Shown here in pieces: positions 1 to 7,945 of a DNA stretch of 54,124 bases; position 1 is the stretch's first letter; each line of letters begins with the position of its first letter. The notes under the pieces are model-generated. The model saw only the letters and a program-made list of their open reading frames with translations, searched no databases and was not told where the DNA came from. A program made the translations under genes and the position numbers. The DNA comes from Candidatus Cloacimonadota bacterium (GTDB lineage: Bacteria > Muiribacteriota > UBA6191): the NCBI GenBank assembly GCA_023954715.1, contig JAGSHD010000021.1:1-54124 (forward strand). The letters are read 5' to 3'.

Positions 1-95
1 ACATGAGAGAAGCGTTAGTTAGTAGCTATTGCACTTTAGGATATGGTAAAACGCTAAGGCTCCGACTTGATTTCGGGACAGCTTTTCAAAAGCAT
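1..95 (+). other. Unidentified end of an upstream transcription unit
   Basis: No convincing gene is seen here. A plus-strand frame from base 3 stays open to a TGA inside the following terminator stem (about 39 codons) but has no recognisable family and no visible ribosome site. Other plus frames stop at bases 6 and 22, so an upstream CDS could end there. A small hairpin (CCGA, 7-base loop, TCGG) near 63-80 could belong to a structured RNA. Whatever lies here is followed at once by a strong terminator, so it is probably the 3' end of a transcript that starts outside the window. Confidence 0.3.
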
Positions 96-332
96 TTAAA
101 ACCCCCTCAAATTCACGTTTGAGGGGGTTTTTGCTGTTATTATGAAAAATTGTATTATGCTCAAAAGATTAGCACCATAAAAAAAAGAAGACCTTCGGTC
201 TTCTCTTAGTTTTTTATTTGTAGCTCTATCTTTTTTTGAATAGATCTTTTTAGATTTTTTAATCTTTGTTTTAAATCGAGTTTTTAACAAATTGGCCATA
301 TCTTTACCAATCGTTACTTTTGGTTTTTTCAT
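96..332 (-). CDS. Small basic protein read through its own terminator; ArfA-like ribosome-rescue candidate
   Basis: A 78-codon frame starts at ATG 332 behind an excellent Shine-Dalgarno (AAGGAG, 4-base spacing), so translation start is convincing. Residues 1-49 are strongly basic and contain LLKTRFKTKIKKSKKIYSKK. This resembles the ArfA core pattern (LL, F, spaced R/K, KxKK, then Y followed by basic residues), although the match is short and made by eye. Codons 48-51 lie on the stem and T-run of an intrinsic terminator with no stop codon before it; the remaining codons mostly translate spacer and a second terminator. Known arfA and brfA genes have this layout: the mRNA ends without a stop, so the protein accumulates only when tmRNA rescue fails. 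Function is inferred. It lies 43 bases after the macro-domain gene, same strand. Alternative: an unrelated small basic protein. Confidence 0.6.
   Translation of the reverse strand: MKKPKVTIGKDMANLLKTRFKTKIKKSKKIYSKKDRATNKKLREDRRSSFFYGANLLSIIQFFIITAKTPSNVNLRGF
97..132. terminator. Strong bidirectional intrinsic terminator
   Basis: A perfect 10-bp GC-containing stem (CCCCCTCAAA / TTTGAGGGGG) with a 6-base loop is flanked by AAAA on the left and TTTTT on the right. It can therefore end transcription both rightward (unit entering from base 1) and leftward (the small gene and macro-domain gene that point toward it). Confidence 0.9.
179..204 (-). terminator. Intrinsic terminator inside the small basic ORF
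   Basis: On the minus strand an 8-bp stem (AGAAGACC / GGTCTTCT, GAA loop) is followed directly by eight T. It sits within codons 43-51 of the small basic gene, with no in-frame stop before it, so transcripts ending here would be nonstop mRNAs. Confidence 0.85.
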
Positions 333-375
333 AATTCTCCTTCTTTGTACCTTAGTATAGAGGTAAATTATATAA

Positions 376-1791
376 TTAAATAGTTTTTTTTGAGTCTGAT
401 TTGCTTAAGTTGATATGAAGGTAACCCCAAATCAGGTCAATCAACTCAGGATCCATAACCTCTAATACTCGTTGATAGTCATCTTTTAAAGATAAAAGTT
501 TTTCTGGTGTATTGTGCCATTCACGAGAGAGAATTTTTGGGTGTAATTTATACTTATTCACTGCTTTATTAAAAACTAAGTAACAAATAGCAAGATCATC
601 CATATAGGCAATAGGATGCTCCACAAAACCTTCCGGTATAAAATCTACTGGTGATACCACATAAATAAGAGCTAACAAGATATCAATTTTAAGGTTTAAA
701 TTAACACCTCTGGATATGAGTAAACGAGTTAAGGTAAAAATTAAATCAGGTAATATCTTAATTTCATCATATAGCGGATCCGATTCAAACTTAGGTTTCA
801 GTTTTTGAATACCATGAAAAATTTCTAAACGTGCATTTTCTATTTCTTTGATAACCTGAAAAGACTGGCTATACAATGAAGTATCTAAATTAGTGGCCCA
901 AGATACAATGTCGTCTACATAATCCCACAAGAGGTGAAAAACCTTTTGTTTTGGTAACTTTACTATCTCCGAAGTATGAGAAAAATGATCAAAAATAAAA
1001 TGTACTAAAGGGAGGTAGGGTGCAGGAACAGTATGTTGGTTATCATCTATCGTATAACAGTAATCTCCTCTTTTATTGATAGAAGCTTGGTGTTTAAGAA
1101 TATTATTTTGAGTAGGAGGAATAAACTCCGTTAAAGGGCCACTATGAAATATTGAGGATAGTTTAACTAAATCGATGTCTGAAAAGTCTACACGATTAAC
1201 ATTTGTTAAAATTGAAAATTGAGAAATACAAGACTGTAGCTCTGATTCATTACGAAAAATCTTTTTTTGACTGTCTAGAAGTTTAACAGCGTTAAAGCGA
1301 ACTAGGAGCTTAGAGTGTACTTTTTCACTAGGACTAATTAAAAGTACCCGGTCGATGAGATCTGCTTTTTTTAGAAACTTTTGTGTTTGTTTGATAGCGA
1401 TATCTATTACATGTTGTACATCAAAGCCCTTGTTAATACCTAATACTGGGATAGCGATACTTCGCATTCTTAGTTTTGATACTCTAGAAAAACAACTTTT
1501 ATAGCAGGATTCTAGTAGTTTTTCTTCGCCACTTTGACCATCTACAAAGTCTGGACATACACTGTGTATAACATATTGTGAGTATAGGTTATATGCACTA
1601 GTGATTTTCGCATCTCCAACCGAAACAGAAGAAATAGCTTTGCATTCCAACTTTAAAGCTGGCCCTGCCATTTGATGAATTTGTGAGCTGATATCAGAAG
1701 GTTCAAGAAGGGTTAAATCACTAGGGTTTATGATAGCTTCAACTTTTTGAGAAGCGATGTTTCCACAAATAATTTTTAAACGAGAATCCAT
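376..1791 (-). CDS. Macro domain - DUF1232 fusion protein
   Basis: Residues about 1-165 look like a macro domain: KIICGNIASQKVEAIINPSD at the start, a central VGDAKIT segment, then IAIPVLGINKGFD. Macro domains bind ADP-ribose or related nucleotides, and some hydrolyse them. The usual NAAN motif reads NPSD and the GISTG-type loop reads GINKG, so catalysis is doubtful. Residues about 345-410 contain SPVDFIPEGF and YMDDLA, the signature of DUF1232 (YkvA-like, membrane-associated, function unknown). About 180 residues between them are unassigned. The fusion suggests an ADP-ribose or nucleotide sensor tied to a membrane-linked domain; this is inference. No clear Shine-Dalgarno precedes the ATG. 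The small basic gene follows on the same strand. Confidence 0.75.
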   Translation of the reverse strand: MDSRLKIICGNIASQKVEAIINPSDLTLLEPSDISSQIHQMAGPALKLECKAISSVSVGDAKITSAYNLYSQYVIHSVCPDFVDGQSGEEKLLESCYKSCFSRVSKLRMRSIAIPVLGINKGFDVQHVIDIAIKQTQKFLKKADLIDRVLLISPSEKVHSKLLVRFNAVKLLDSQKKIFRNESELQSCISQFSILTNVNRVDFSDIDLVKLSSIFHSGPLTEFIPPTQNNILKHQASINKRGDYCYTIDDNQHTVPAPYLPLVHFIFDHFSHTSEIVKLPKQKVFHLLWDYVDDIVSWATNLDTSLYSQSFQVIKEIENARLEIFHGIQKLKPKFESDPLYDEIKILPDLIFTLTRLLISRGVNLNLKIDILLALIYVVSPVDFIPEGFVEHPIAYMDDLAICYLVFNKAVNKYKLHPKILSREWHNTPEKLLSLKDDYQRVLEVMDPELIDLIWGYLHINLSKSDSKKTI

Positions 1792-1924
1792 AAGACTTGT
1801 GCACTAAGAGTTAGTTAAAATTTTTACTTTTGAACTATTTTATAATTTTAAGACTACATTGTCATTTTATAATTTCTATTTTGTGTGATTATTAGACAAT
1901 ATTCTAAAAAGTGTAACAGGGTAA

Positions 1925-2152
1925 ATAGATACTGATAAGTGTTTATGCCAAAATGTAAATGGTTTTTCTGTTTATACTGATGAAAAAAGCAATTTTGCAG
2001 AACTTTGTATTTTTCGTGATAACTATCTTGTTCAAAATATAGTTTTGATAAAGCTTTCTAATCTTTTGGGTTTTCCGTACTTAGGGGAAAAAAATTTGCG
2101 GATGGGAATATATCAGATGCTACAATTATTGAGTGGAAAAGATGGTTTATAG
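1925..2152 (+). pseudogene. Possible gene relic, open frame without a start
   Basis: This 75-codon frame is open between a TAA at 1922 and a TAG at 2150 and reads like ordinary protein (for example SVYTDEKSNFAELCIF and LLGFPYLGEKNLR). There is no start codon or ribosome site near its 5' end; the first internal ATG is about 17 codons before the stop. I do not recognise a family. It may be the decayed remainder of a gene, or chance in AT-rich DNA. Confidence 0.25.
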
Positions 2153-2232
2153 GGTATTTTTGAAAGCTCATACAAACTATAGCTGAATTAATAATGTTTT
2201 GATATATTTTAAAAATTACTCCGTTAACTATT

Positions 2233-2262
2233 TTGCTCAAACTTCGAAGTACCTACTATACT
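2233..2262 (+). promoter_or_regulatory. Candidate sigma70-type promoter for the FapA gene
   Basis: TTGCTC, an 18-base spacer and TATACT lie about 75 bases before a small leader ORF and about 170 bases before the DUF342 gene. The -10 is good and the -35 moderate. The string CTACTATACTTA recurs near 13144 upstream of another operon. Confidence 0.4.
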
Positions 2263-2337
2263 TATCATAATTATCTTAAAAGAAGTTTTATCACGTTGAT
2301 AAAAGTCAACTTCAGTTTTAAAATTTAAGGTTGAAAT

Positions 2338-2421
2338 ATGTTTTTTGGTAAAAAAGATATTAAAACTACATTTACATATTTCGTAAATACTGGTACTTGG
2401 GTACTAGTTGGTAGGTTATAG
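2338..2421 (+). CDS. 27-residue leader ORF before the FapA gene
   Basis: ATG at 2338 follows AAGGTTG and is followed by 27 codons (MFFGKKDIKTT...), ending in TAG at 2419-2421, ten bases before the start of the DUF342 gene. The stop overlaps that gene's AGAGG ribosome site, so translation of the leader could control access to it. It may be a real short peptide, a coupling leader, or chance; there is no family evidence. Confidence 0.35.
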   Translation: MFFGKKDIKTTFTYFVNTGTWVLVGRL

Positions 2422-2431
2422 AGGCAACAAT

Positions 2432-3892
2432 ATGAGTAATAAAGATTCTGCAGAAAATGCTCGTCGTTATACAAAAACGATTAAGTCTCCCGATGGGATG
2501 GCTACAATCGGCATAGATAAACAAAGCATACATGCTTACTTAAGTCTTGAACTAAATGCTGAAAAAGATTTATTACAGCCACAAGATGTGTTTGAAATGA
2601 TAAATAAAGAAGGTATCGTTTTTGGCTTGGACAATGCTGCTATTACGAATGCTTTTAAAGATTACAATATGGGTCAGAGCGTATCACATTATTTGATAGC
2701 CAAAGCTCACCCACCTACTCTTGGAACAGATGCCAAATTAGAATATTTTTTCAATACTGGTAAAGACATTGTACTCAGTGAAAAAGATGATGGCACCGTA
2801 GATCATAGAGAGCTAGGACTAATTAATAATGTGTCAAAGGATGATCTTTTAGCATTAAAAACCCCCTTAACTGAGGGTTCACCAGGTACTAATATTTACG
2901 GGGACACTGTAGACCCTAATGGAGTCAAAGATGTATTGCTTTCTGAGACCTCCAATACAGTTTTGTCAGAAGATGGCTTTGAGTTAACAGCCAGAATAAA
3001 CGGACAAGTCATGTTAAAGGGAAATAAAATTCAGGTTGCCCCTGTTTTTATGGTTGCTCATGATGTTGACTTAAATGTTGGAAATATAGATTTCAACGGG
3101 AATATCGTAGTGAATGGAAATGTATTATCTGGGTTTACCCTACGTGCTAAGCAAGATATTACTGTCTTAGGTGTTGTTGAAGGTGCGACTTTGATTGCCG
3201 GTGGCAATATTTACATTAAATCTGGTTATCGAGCTGGTGGTAAAGGCATATTACAGTGTCATGGTACTTTTACTTGTAAATTTGTTGATAATGGAAATAT
3301 TGAAAGTAATGGAGATGTCTTAATTGAAAATTCAATTATCGACTCCAAAGTTGTTTGTTATTCTAAACTACTAGTGGCAAAAAAGGGCTCTATCGTTGGT
3401 GGAGATGTTAAAGCTGTAAAAGGTATTGAATGTAAAGAGCTTGGTTCAAAATTAGGTATTCCAACTATTGTTACAGTAGGGGATCGCTTCGTTATTCAAC
3501 GTAGAATGGAAGAAGCCAAAGAGGCATTAGAAGAAAGTAAAGAAGCCTTAGGGCCTATTGAAGAAAGCATTAAACAAATGGCTCCTTTACTAAAAAACTT
3601 TGCAAACTTAGAGCCTGCAATCCAGCAAAAAATTCAAAGTATTACCAAACAACGCCAAGACCACATGACTTCTATTGAGGTTCATATTAATAAAATTACT
3701 AAACTTGAAAAGTTATTTATGACGCAATGTTACGCTACAGTCAATGTAAATGGTATAACTTATACTGATACTACTGTAATTATTGGAGCCTCAAAATTTA
3801 GAGTCAACGAAAAAGTAAGGATGACTAAATTTTCAGAGGATCATGTGGAACGTAGAGTAATACAGTCTATACTCACAACTGGAAAAGAATAG
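2432..3892 (+). CDS. FapA / DUF342 family protein
   Basis: The central part (about residues 200-350) is a run of short beta-rich repeats with many NG and GG turns (GNIDFNGNIVVNGNV, ITVLGVVEGATLIAGGNI), the polymer-like fold of DUF342/FapA proteins. A charged coiled-coil segment follows (RRMEEAKEALEESKEAL, about residues 355-420), then a small C-terminal beta domain. Length (486 aa) is normal for the family. FapA of Vibrio regulates flagellar assembly and polarity; other DUF342 proteins are uncharacterised. I chose ATG 2432 because AGAGG sits 6-10 bases upstream; an in-frame start 24 bases earlier lacks a ribosome site. A flagellin gene lies 1.3 kb downstream, consistent with but not proof of a motility role. 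Confidence 0.8.
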   Translation: MSNKDSAENARRYTKTIKSPDGMATIGIDKQSIHAYLSLELNAEKDLLQPQDVFEMINKEGIVFGLDNAAITNAFKDYNMGQSVSHYLIAKAHPPTLGTDAKLEYFFNTGKDIVLSEKDDGTVDHRELGLINNVSKDDLLALKTPLTEGSPGTNIYGDTVDPNGVKDVLLSETSNTVLSEDGFELTARINGQVMLKGNKIQVAPVFMVAHDVDLNVGNIDFNGNIVVNGNVLSGFTLRAKQDITVLGVVEGATLIAGGNIYIKSGYRAGGKGILQCHGTFTCKFVDNGNIESNGDVLIENSIIDSKVVCYSKLLVAKKGSIVGGDVKAVKGIECKELGSKLGIPTIVTVGDRFVIQRRMEEAKEALEESKEALGPIEESIKQMAPLLKNFANLEPAIQQKIQSITKQRQDHMTSIEVHINKITKLEKLFMTQCYATVNVNGITYTDTTVIIGASKFRVNEKVRMTKFSEDHVERRVIQSILTTGKE

Positions 3893-4122
3893 GTAATTAT
3901 TCAGGTGGTTTCTTCGATAAAAGGAGAGGAGCATGCAAGTTTGTCGCAGCTTTTGCTTTATTGATGAGGTTTAGATCATCATCTTTTCTATTCAAACCTT
4001 TTTTCGAGTAGGTCACTACACTTCAAGAGATTAAAATATAACAATGATCAAAAAACTAGATGTAATCTATCTTTATGAACAAATTATAGCTGGATAGTCT
4101 ATAATATCCTATAGAGTTAAAC

Positions 4123-4884
4123 TTATTCAGAGACTGTATTATATTTTTCACGCTTTTTGATTGCTCCCTTATAATTAGGATTAATCGTTCGAGCAAATTT
4201 ATACTTTCTCTTTAGAATTGAAAATGGGATAACACCAGCTAAATGGATTGGTAAAAAATATAATCCTTTTAACATTGTAAGACCCACCAAATATTTTAAA
4301 ATTAGATATGGAGTCCAAACGTTGATTCCTAAAAATAGAAATTTTAATGCTAAATCAAATCCTCTTTTATTTTCGTCATCAATAAATGGTGGTTCAATAT
4401 AGTTAAAACCAGAAACTCTTTGATAATGATTCAATATTCGTTGCGATGTTTCTAGTTTAGATAGAATATAAATGAAACTAAAAATCAAGAGTGTCAGACA
4501 AGTCATATTTCCGTGAAAATGAACTGGTTTGGATATACTACCTTTCATTAATAATATACCGCTAACAAGAGTGAAAATTATTAAGGGCAAATTTATACAA
4601 ATTGCTAATAACATTTTATTTAAATGTTTTAATGATGACTTTAATTCATCTACACCTAACTCTGTTTTATAAAAAGTGGTTTTGATTTGCCCTCTTAACT
4701 TAAAGAAAAGAAAGACTCCCATTACTTGAACAAATAGAAGTAAGTAAATAGAGTAAGTTGCTACATCTTTGTGCATGTTAAAGACAACAAAACTTGGATC
4801 TATTCGAGGATAAAAGCCTAGCAATCCAGTAATAATTAATCCAACAATAGAGTAGAAGAATAAAATTTTAAATAATTTGGTCAT
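4123..4884 (-). CDS. Polytopic membrane protein with membrane-located histidines
   Basis: 253 residues with about five or six hydrophobic segments (near residues 8-27, 42-62, 90-115, 122-145, 180-200 and 205-222). Histidines sit at membrane edges: HKDVATYS before the second segment and PVHFHGNM before the fourth. That spacing recalls b-haem or other metal-binding membrane proteins, but no signature identifies it. The C-terminus is strongly basic, as expected for a cytoplasmic tail. It is divergent from the flagellin gene and shares its 315-base upstream region. No family is recognised; haem binding is only a suggestion. Confidence 0.6.
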   Translation of the reverse strand: MTKLFKILFFYSIVGLIITGLLGFYPRIDPSFVVFNMHKDVATYSIYLLLFVQVMGVFLFFKLRGQIKTTFYKTELGVDELKSSLKHLNKMLLAICINLPLIIFTLVSGILLMKGSISKPVHFHGNMTCLTLLIFSFIYILSKLETSQRILNHYQRVSGFNYIEPPFIDDENKRGFDLALKFLFLGINVWTPYLILKYLVGLTMLKGLYFLPIHLAGVIPFSILKRKYKFARTINPNYKGAIKKREKYNTVSE

Positions 4885-5199
4885 GATAAAGCCTAGAAAT
4901 AATTGTTTTGAAGTACGTTTGTAAAATTATTGTGTATATATAACTAAAAGAAGAAACAAAATCAAACAGATGTCTATTTTGAATAAAGTTAAAGTTAACT
5001 TTTTACATATATAAAGACATTTATGAGCAAAAACGTACAAAATTAGTGAATAAAATTGAATTTAGTTATAATTCATACACTAATAATTAGAAAGCGGTTG
5101 ACAACAAGGTTCAAGGAGAATAAAATTATAATAGGGACTTTCTGTGGGGGAAGTGTATCTTGTTGATTTTGACAGGATAACTGCAAATGGAGTTGCATC
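4885..5199. promoter_or_regulatory. Divergent intergenic region and flagellin leader
   Basis: This 315-base AT-rich gap separates the membrane protein (leftward) from flagellin (rightward). TTGACA at 5098 and TATAAT at 5127 are both present but 23 bases apart, too far for a standard sigma70 promoter. I see no convincing sigma28 or sigma54 element. CAAGGA at 5113-5118 and the hairpin before the flagellin start are candidate CsrA-type GGA sites. Confidence 0.4.
5182..5197 (+). promoter_or_regulatory. Flagellin start hairpin with the ribosome site in the loop
   Basis: TGCAA and TTGCA pair around the loop ATGGAG. The Shine-Dalgarno GGAG (5189-5192) is thus displayed in a hairpin loop three bases before the ATG. 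A GGA in a hairpin loop over the ribosome site is the typical CsrA target, and CsrA controls flagellin translation in several bacteria. No csrA or fliW gene is in the window, so this is a hypothesis. Confidence 0.35.
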
Positions 5200-6936
5200 A
5201 TGAATATTAACTCATTCGGGAATGGTTTAAATAATATAAATAGCATTTACGGTAGGATGAACAAATCGATTACTCGAATGTCATCTGGCTTACGAATCAA
5301 CAGTGGAGCAGATGATGCTGCCGGTTTGAGCATTGCTAGTAAATTATCGGCACAATTTAGATCATTAGGAAAAGCATCCAATAACATTCAAGACGGGGTT
5401 AGCTTGTTACGTACAGCAGAAGGTGGATTAAGTTCACAGTCTGATAGTTTACAGCGATTGAGAGAGTTAACTATTCAAGCTGGCAATGGCGCTTATACAG
5501 ATAGTGAAATTGGCGCACTAGAAGACGAAGCAAATCAGATCATTGCTGGTATGAATGACACAGCAAAACGAACCGAGTTTAATACAAAAAGTTTATTAGA
5601 TGGCTCACAGGGTGGTAAAGTATCATCAGCTAGTAGTAATGTTGAAGGTTTTGTAAAAGGTTCGATTCAACGAAGCGGAAACTACAAAGGTGAAATATCA
5701 TCTAGCTTAGATGATGAGGGTAACCGAGTTTTATCTGTAAATATTACGGGTACAGATGGCTTTAATCGTACAACGACCTTAGACTCTAGAAACCGTGCTT
5801 CGGGTGCTATAGATAATGTGGACCTGCAATTAGGTGATGTAGATACGGCTAAGGTGACTGGTAATGCAGTATCTTTTGAAGATACTACCTCAGTAACAGG
5901 TGCAGCTAGTACGACAGTTACAGATGCAAATGGTGATGCCGTAACATTAAATTTAGCAGCGGGTACAGCGACAAATAGTGATATCGTAGATCAGCTAAAT
6001 ATTGATTTGGCTGGTGCCAATGTAGATGTTAGAGCTTCTATAGATAATGATGGAAACTTAAATTTTGCCGGTCAAAACTCAAATGAAGACTTTACTATTT
6101 CAGGGACAAACTCAGAGTTTTCACAAACCTTTGGTCAATATGACGGAACAGTTAGTGCAGAATCTGGTGAAGTTGCTTCTAGTGGTGGTAATACCCAAGA
6201 ATCATTAAAAAGTGAAGGCGTTGATTTTAGTTCAGAAGTGTCTTTTGATGTTAGTAACGGTAGTGGTGGTAACGTCAATGTAAAGCTTGGTGGCGTTGAT
6301 GCTACAATGAGTAAAGATGAAATAGAATCACAAATTAATGATCAATTATCGAGTTTAGGTGTTTCTGCAAGATTTGATGATCAAGATCAACTAACTTTTG
6401 AGTCAAATGATGTAGGCCAACAATCAAAATTGAGTGTAAGAGATACTTCTGTAGGAGCTGAAACATTAAGTTCAAGCTTAGGTGTAAGTGATCAAGTTGC
6501 AAGCGGAACAGGAGATGCTGATTTTAATTTGAATGTTTTTGGAAGATCATTGAATTTTCAAACTGGAGCAAATCAAAATCAATCATCTGACTTTTCTTTT
6601 GGAGACTTTTCTTCAGGGGGATTAAATATAGATGATGTGGATTTTTCATCCGAAGAAAGCAGAAACGAGTTTTTGGGTCGTGTAGATGATGCCATTGATG
6701 AAGTTAGTTCTGCTAGAAGCAGTATTGGTTCACAAGAAAATCGATTTCAATCAGAATTCAGAAACTTAGACTCTTATTCTACAAATATAGCACAGACAGA
6801 GTCCCGTATTCGAGATTTGGATGTGGCCTTAGAAGCTGTTCAAAAGAGCCAAGATGATGCATTATTAAAAGCTAACTTGTATGCTCACTCTCAAGGAATG
6901 GGATTGAATGGTATGCTAGTTAACGCTTTACTGTAA
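5200..6936 (+). CDS. fliC: Flagellin
   Basis: Filament subunit, exported by the flagellar type III apparatus. The N-terminal D0/D1 helix region is classic: ITRMSSGLRINSGADDAAGL, then NIQDGVSLLRTAEGGL, LQRLRELTIQAGNG and FNTKSLLDG. The C-terminal D1/D0 region has SSIGSQENRF, TNIAQTESRIRDLDVA and a terminal GMLVNALL. The middle (about residues 140-490) is rich in Ser, Gly, Asp and Asn and has at least two beta segments resembling flagellin hook-IN motifs (near residues 235-305 and 350-410). At 578 aa it is longer than minimal flagellins because of this surface region. No other flagellar structural gene is nearby. A good terminator follows, so the gene is probably monocistronic. Confidence 0.93.
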   Translation: MNINSFGNGLNNINSIYGRMNKSITRMSSGLRINSGADDAAGLSIASKLSAQFRSLGKASNNIQDGVSLLRTAEGGLSSQSDSLQRLRELTIQAGNGAYTDSEIGALEDEANQIIAGMNDTAKRTEFNTKSLLDGSQGGKVSSASSNVEGFVKGSIQRSGNYKGEISSSLDDEGNRVLSVNITGTDGFNRTTTLDSRNRASGAIDNVDLQLGDVDTAKVTGNAVSFEDTTSVTGAASTTVTDANGDAVTLNLAAGTATNSDIVDQLNIDLAGANVDVRASIDNDGNLNFAGQNSNEDFTISGTNSEFSQTFGQYDGTVSAESGEVASSGGNTQESLKSEGVDFSSEVSFDVSNGSGGNVNVKLGGVDATMSKDEIESQINDQLSSLGVSARFDDQDQLTFESNDVGQQSKLSVRDTSVGAETLSSSLGVSDQVASGTGDADFNLNVFGRSLNFQTGANQNQSSDFSFGDFSSGGLNIDDVDFSSEESRNEFLGRVDDAIDEVSSARSSIGSQENRFQSEFRNLDSYSTNIAQTESRIRDLDVALEAVQKSQDDALLKANLYAHSQGMGLNGMLVNALL

Positions 6937-6956
6937 ATGAGATTAGTATAATAGAT

Positions 6957-6995
6957 TAAAACCCTTAAATAGATTACTATTTAGGGGTTTTTTCG
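6957..6995 (+). terminator. Flagellin terminator
   Basis: A 15-bp stem (AAAACCCTTAAATAG with CTATTTAGGGGTTTT, one G-U pair, 4-base loop) ends in a T-run about 20 bases after the flagellin stop codon. Confidence 0.85.
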
Positions 6996-7168
6996 ATATT
7001 TATTATAATTTAAAAAAGATTGCAAATACTCTGACGAGTAGACTCAATGGCAAGCTAGATGTTGTAGAATAATTGAAAATATATGAAGGAGTAGTTACAA
7101 TCCTTTGAGTAGAATTGAAGAAAGTTTTAGGGCTTATATGTATGTTGTAAAAACCAAATTGAGAAGAA

Positions 7169-7945
7169 ATGAATAAGTTTAAGATATATATGGGTTTGTT
7201 GATTTTGAGCTTAATAAATGTTCATTTCGTAAATGAAGTAGAAATAGCATATAGAAACATGCCTAAGTTTCCTTTGCTAGAACATAAAGGACAAAGCTTT
7301 TGCTATATTAGTTTTGATAAAACCAATCACTTTTCAGATATAAAATCATATTTTTATCAAGCAGCAGGGATTGAACTAATACAAGTTAAAAGCTTAACAA
7401 AACCAAAGCCTTGGATAGATGATTGTACTAAGTTACTAAAGTCACAAGTAAATAAAGAGCTAAAGTACTCTATTGAGATTTTTGATGGGTCTATGACACA
7501 GCTACATCAAACAAGCCAAACAATTTTGTTAAATACATATGTAGAAAAGCAAAAAGTCTTAGCAGATCTCTTTGTGCCCTATATTAAAAAAGAAAAGGTT
7601 ACTCTAGATTTAAATCATGACATACTAAACAAGGCTTACTCAGCTTATAAACAATCAAGAGCAAGCTTATCTATAGAAATTTTGAACAATTTAAAAAATC
7701 TATTGGAGCAAAAGAGGTTTCAAAAACAGTTTAGCGAGCTCGAATATCAAGTATATAAAAACTCACTATACCAAATAGCAGTTTATTACGAGAGTATGGC
7801 ACAACTGCAAAAGGCCTTATTATATTATCAGTTTAGCTTGCGACATGATTTAAAAAGCAAAGAAATTCAATCTGCTATAGCAAGAGTACTACAAAGACAA
7901 AGAGATATACCCAAACTACAAAGCCTATTTAGGAAGATTCAATGA
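7169..7945 (+). CDS. Unknown membrane-anchored or secreted protein with TPR-like tail
   Basis: 258 residues. An N-terminal hydrophobic stretch (residues about 5-20) is an anchor or uncleaved signal. The middle has two cysteines (SFCYISF and DDCTKLL). The C-terminal third is helical and TPR-like (NSLYQIAVYYESMAQLQKALLYYQFSL). No family is recognised. Its last four bases overlap the start of the RND adaptor gene, so it is almost certainly the first gene of the efflux operon and may be an accessory subunit taking the place where an outer-membrane channel gene is often found. It does not look like a TolC-type channel. Confidence 0.65.
   Translation: MNKFKIYMGLLILSLINVHFVNEVEIAYRNMPKFPLLEHKGQSFCYISFDKTNHFSDIKSYFYQAAGIELIQVKSLTKPKPWIDDCTKLLKSQVNKELKYSIEIFDGSMTQLHQTSQTILLNTYVEKQKVLADLFVPYIKKEKVTLDLNHDILNKAYSAYKQSRASLSIEILNNLKNLLEQKRFQKQFSELEYQVYKNSLYQIAVYYESMAQLQKALLYYQFSLRHDLKSKEIQSAIARVLQRQRDIPKLQSLFRKIQ

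Noticed and set aside
1..95. 3' end of tmRNA at the window start
   Set aside because: A T-arm-like hairpin is present, but the TTCRANT loop, a convincing acceptor stem and a CCA end are lacking.
2058..2240. 60-codon minus-strand frame
   Set aside because: No ribosome site or family; it lies opposite a more protein-like plus-strand relic and in AT-rich intergenic DNA.
3932..3973. Short plus-strand frame (13 codons) behind a strong GGAGAGGAG site
   Set aside because: The ribosome-like string is good, but 13 codons with no conservation evidence are too little to call a gene.
5098..5132. TTGACA and TATAAT upstream of flagellin as a promoter
   Set aside because: Spacing is 23 bases, outside the workable range for sigma70.
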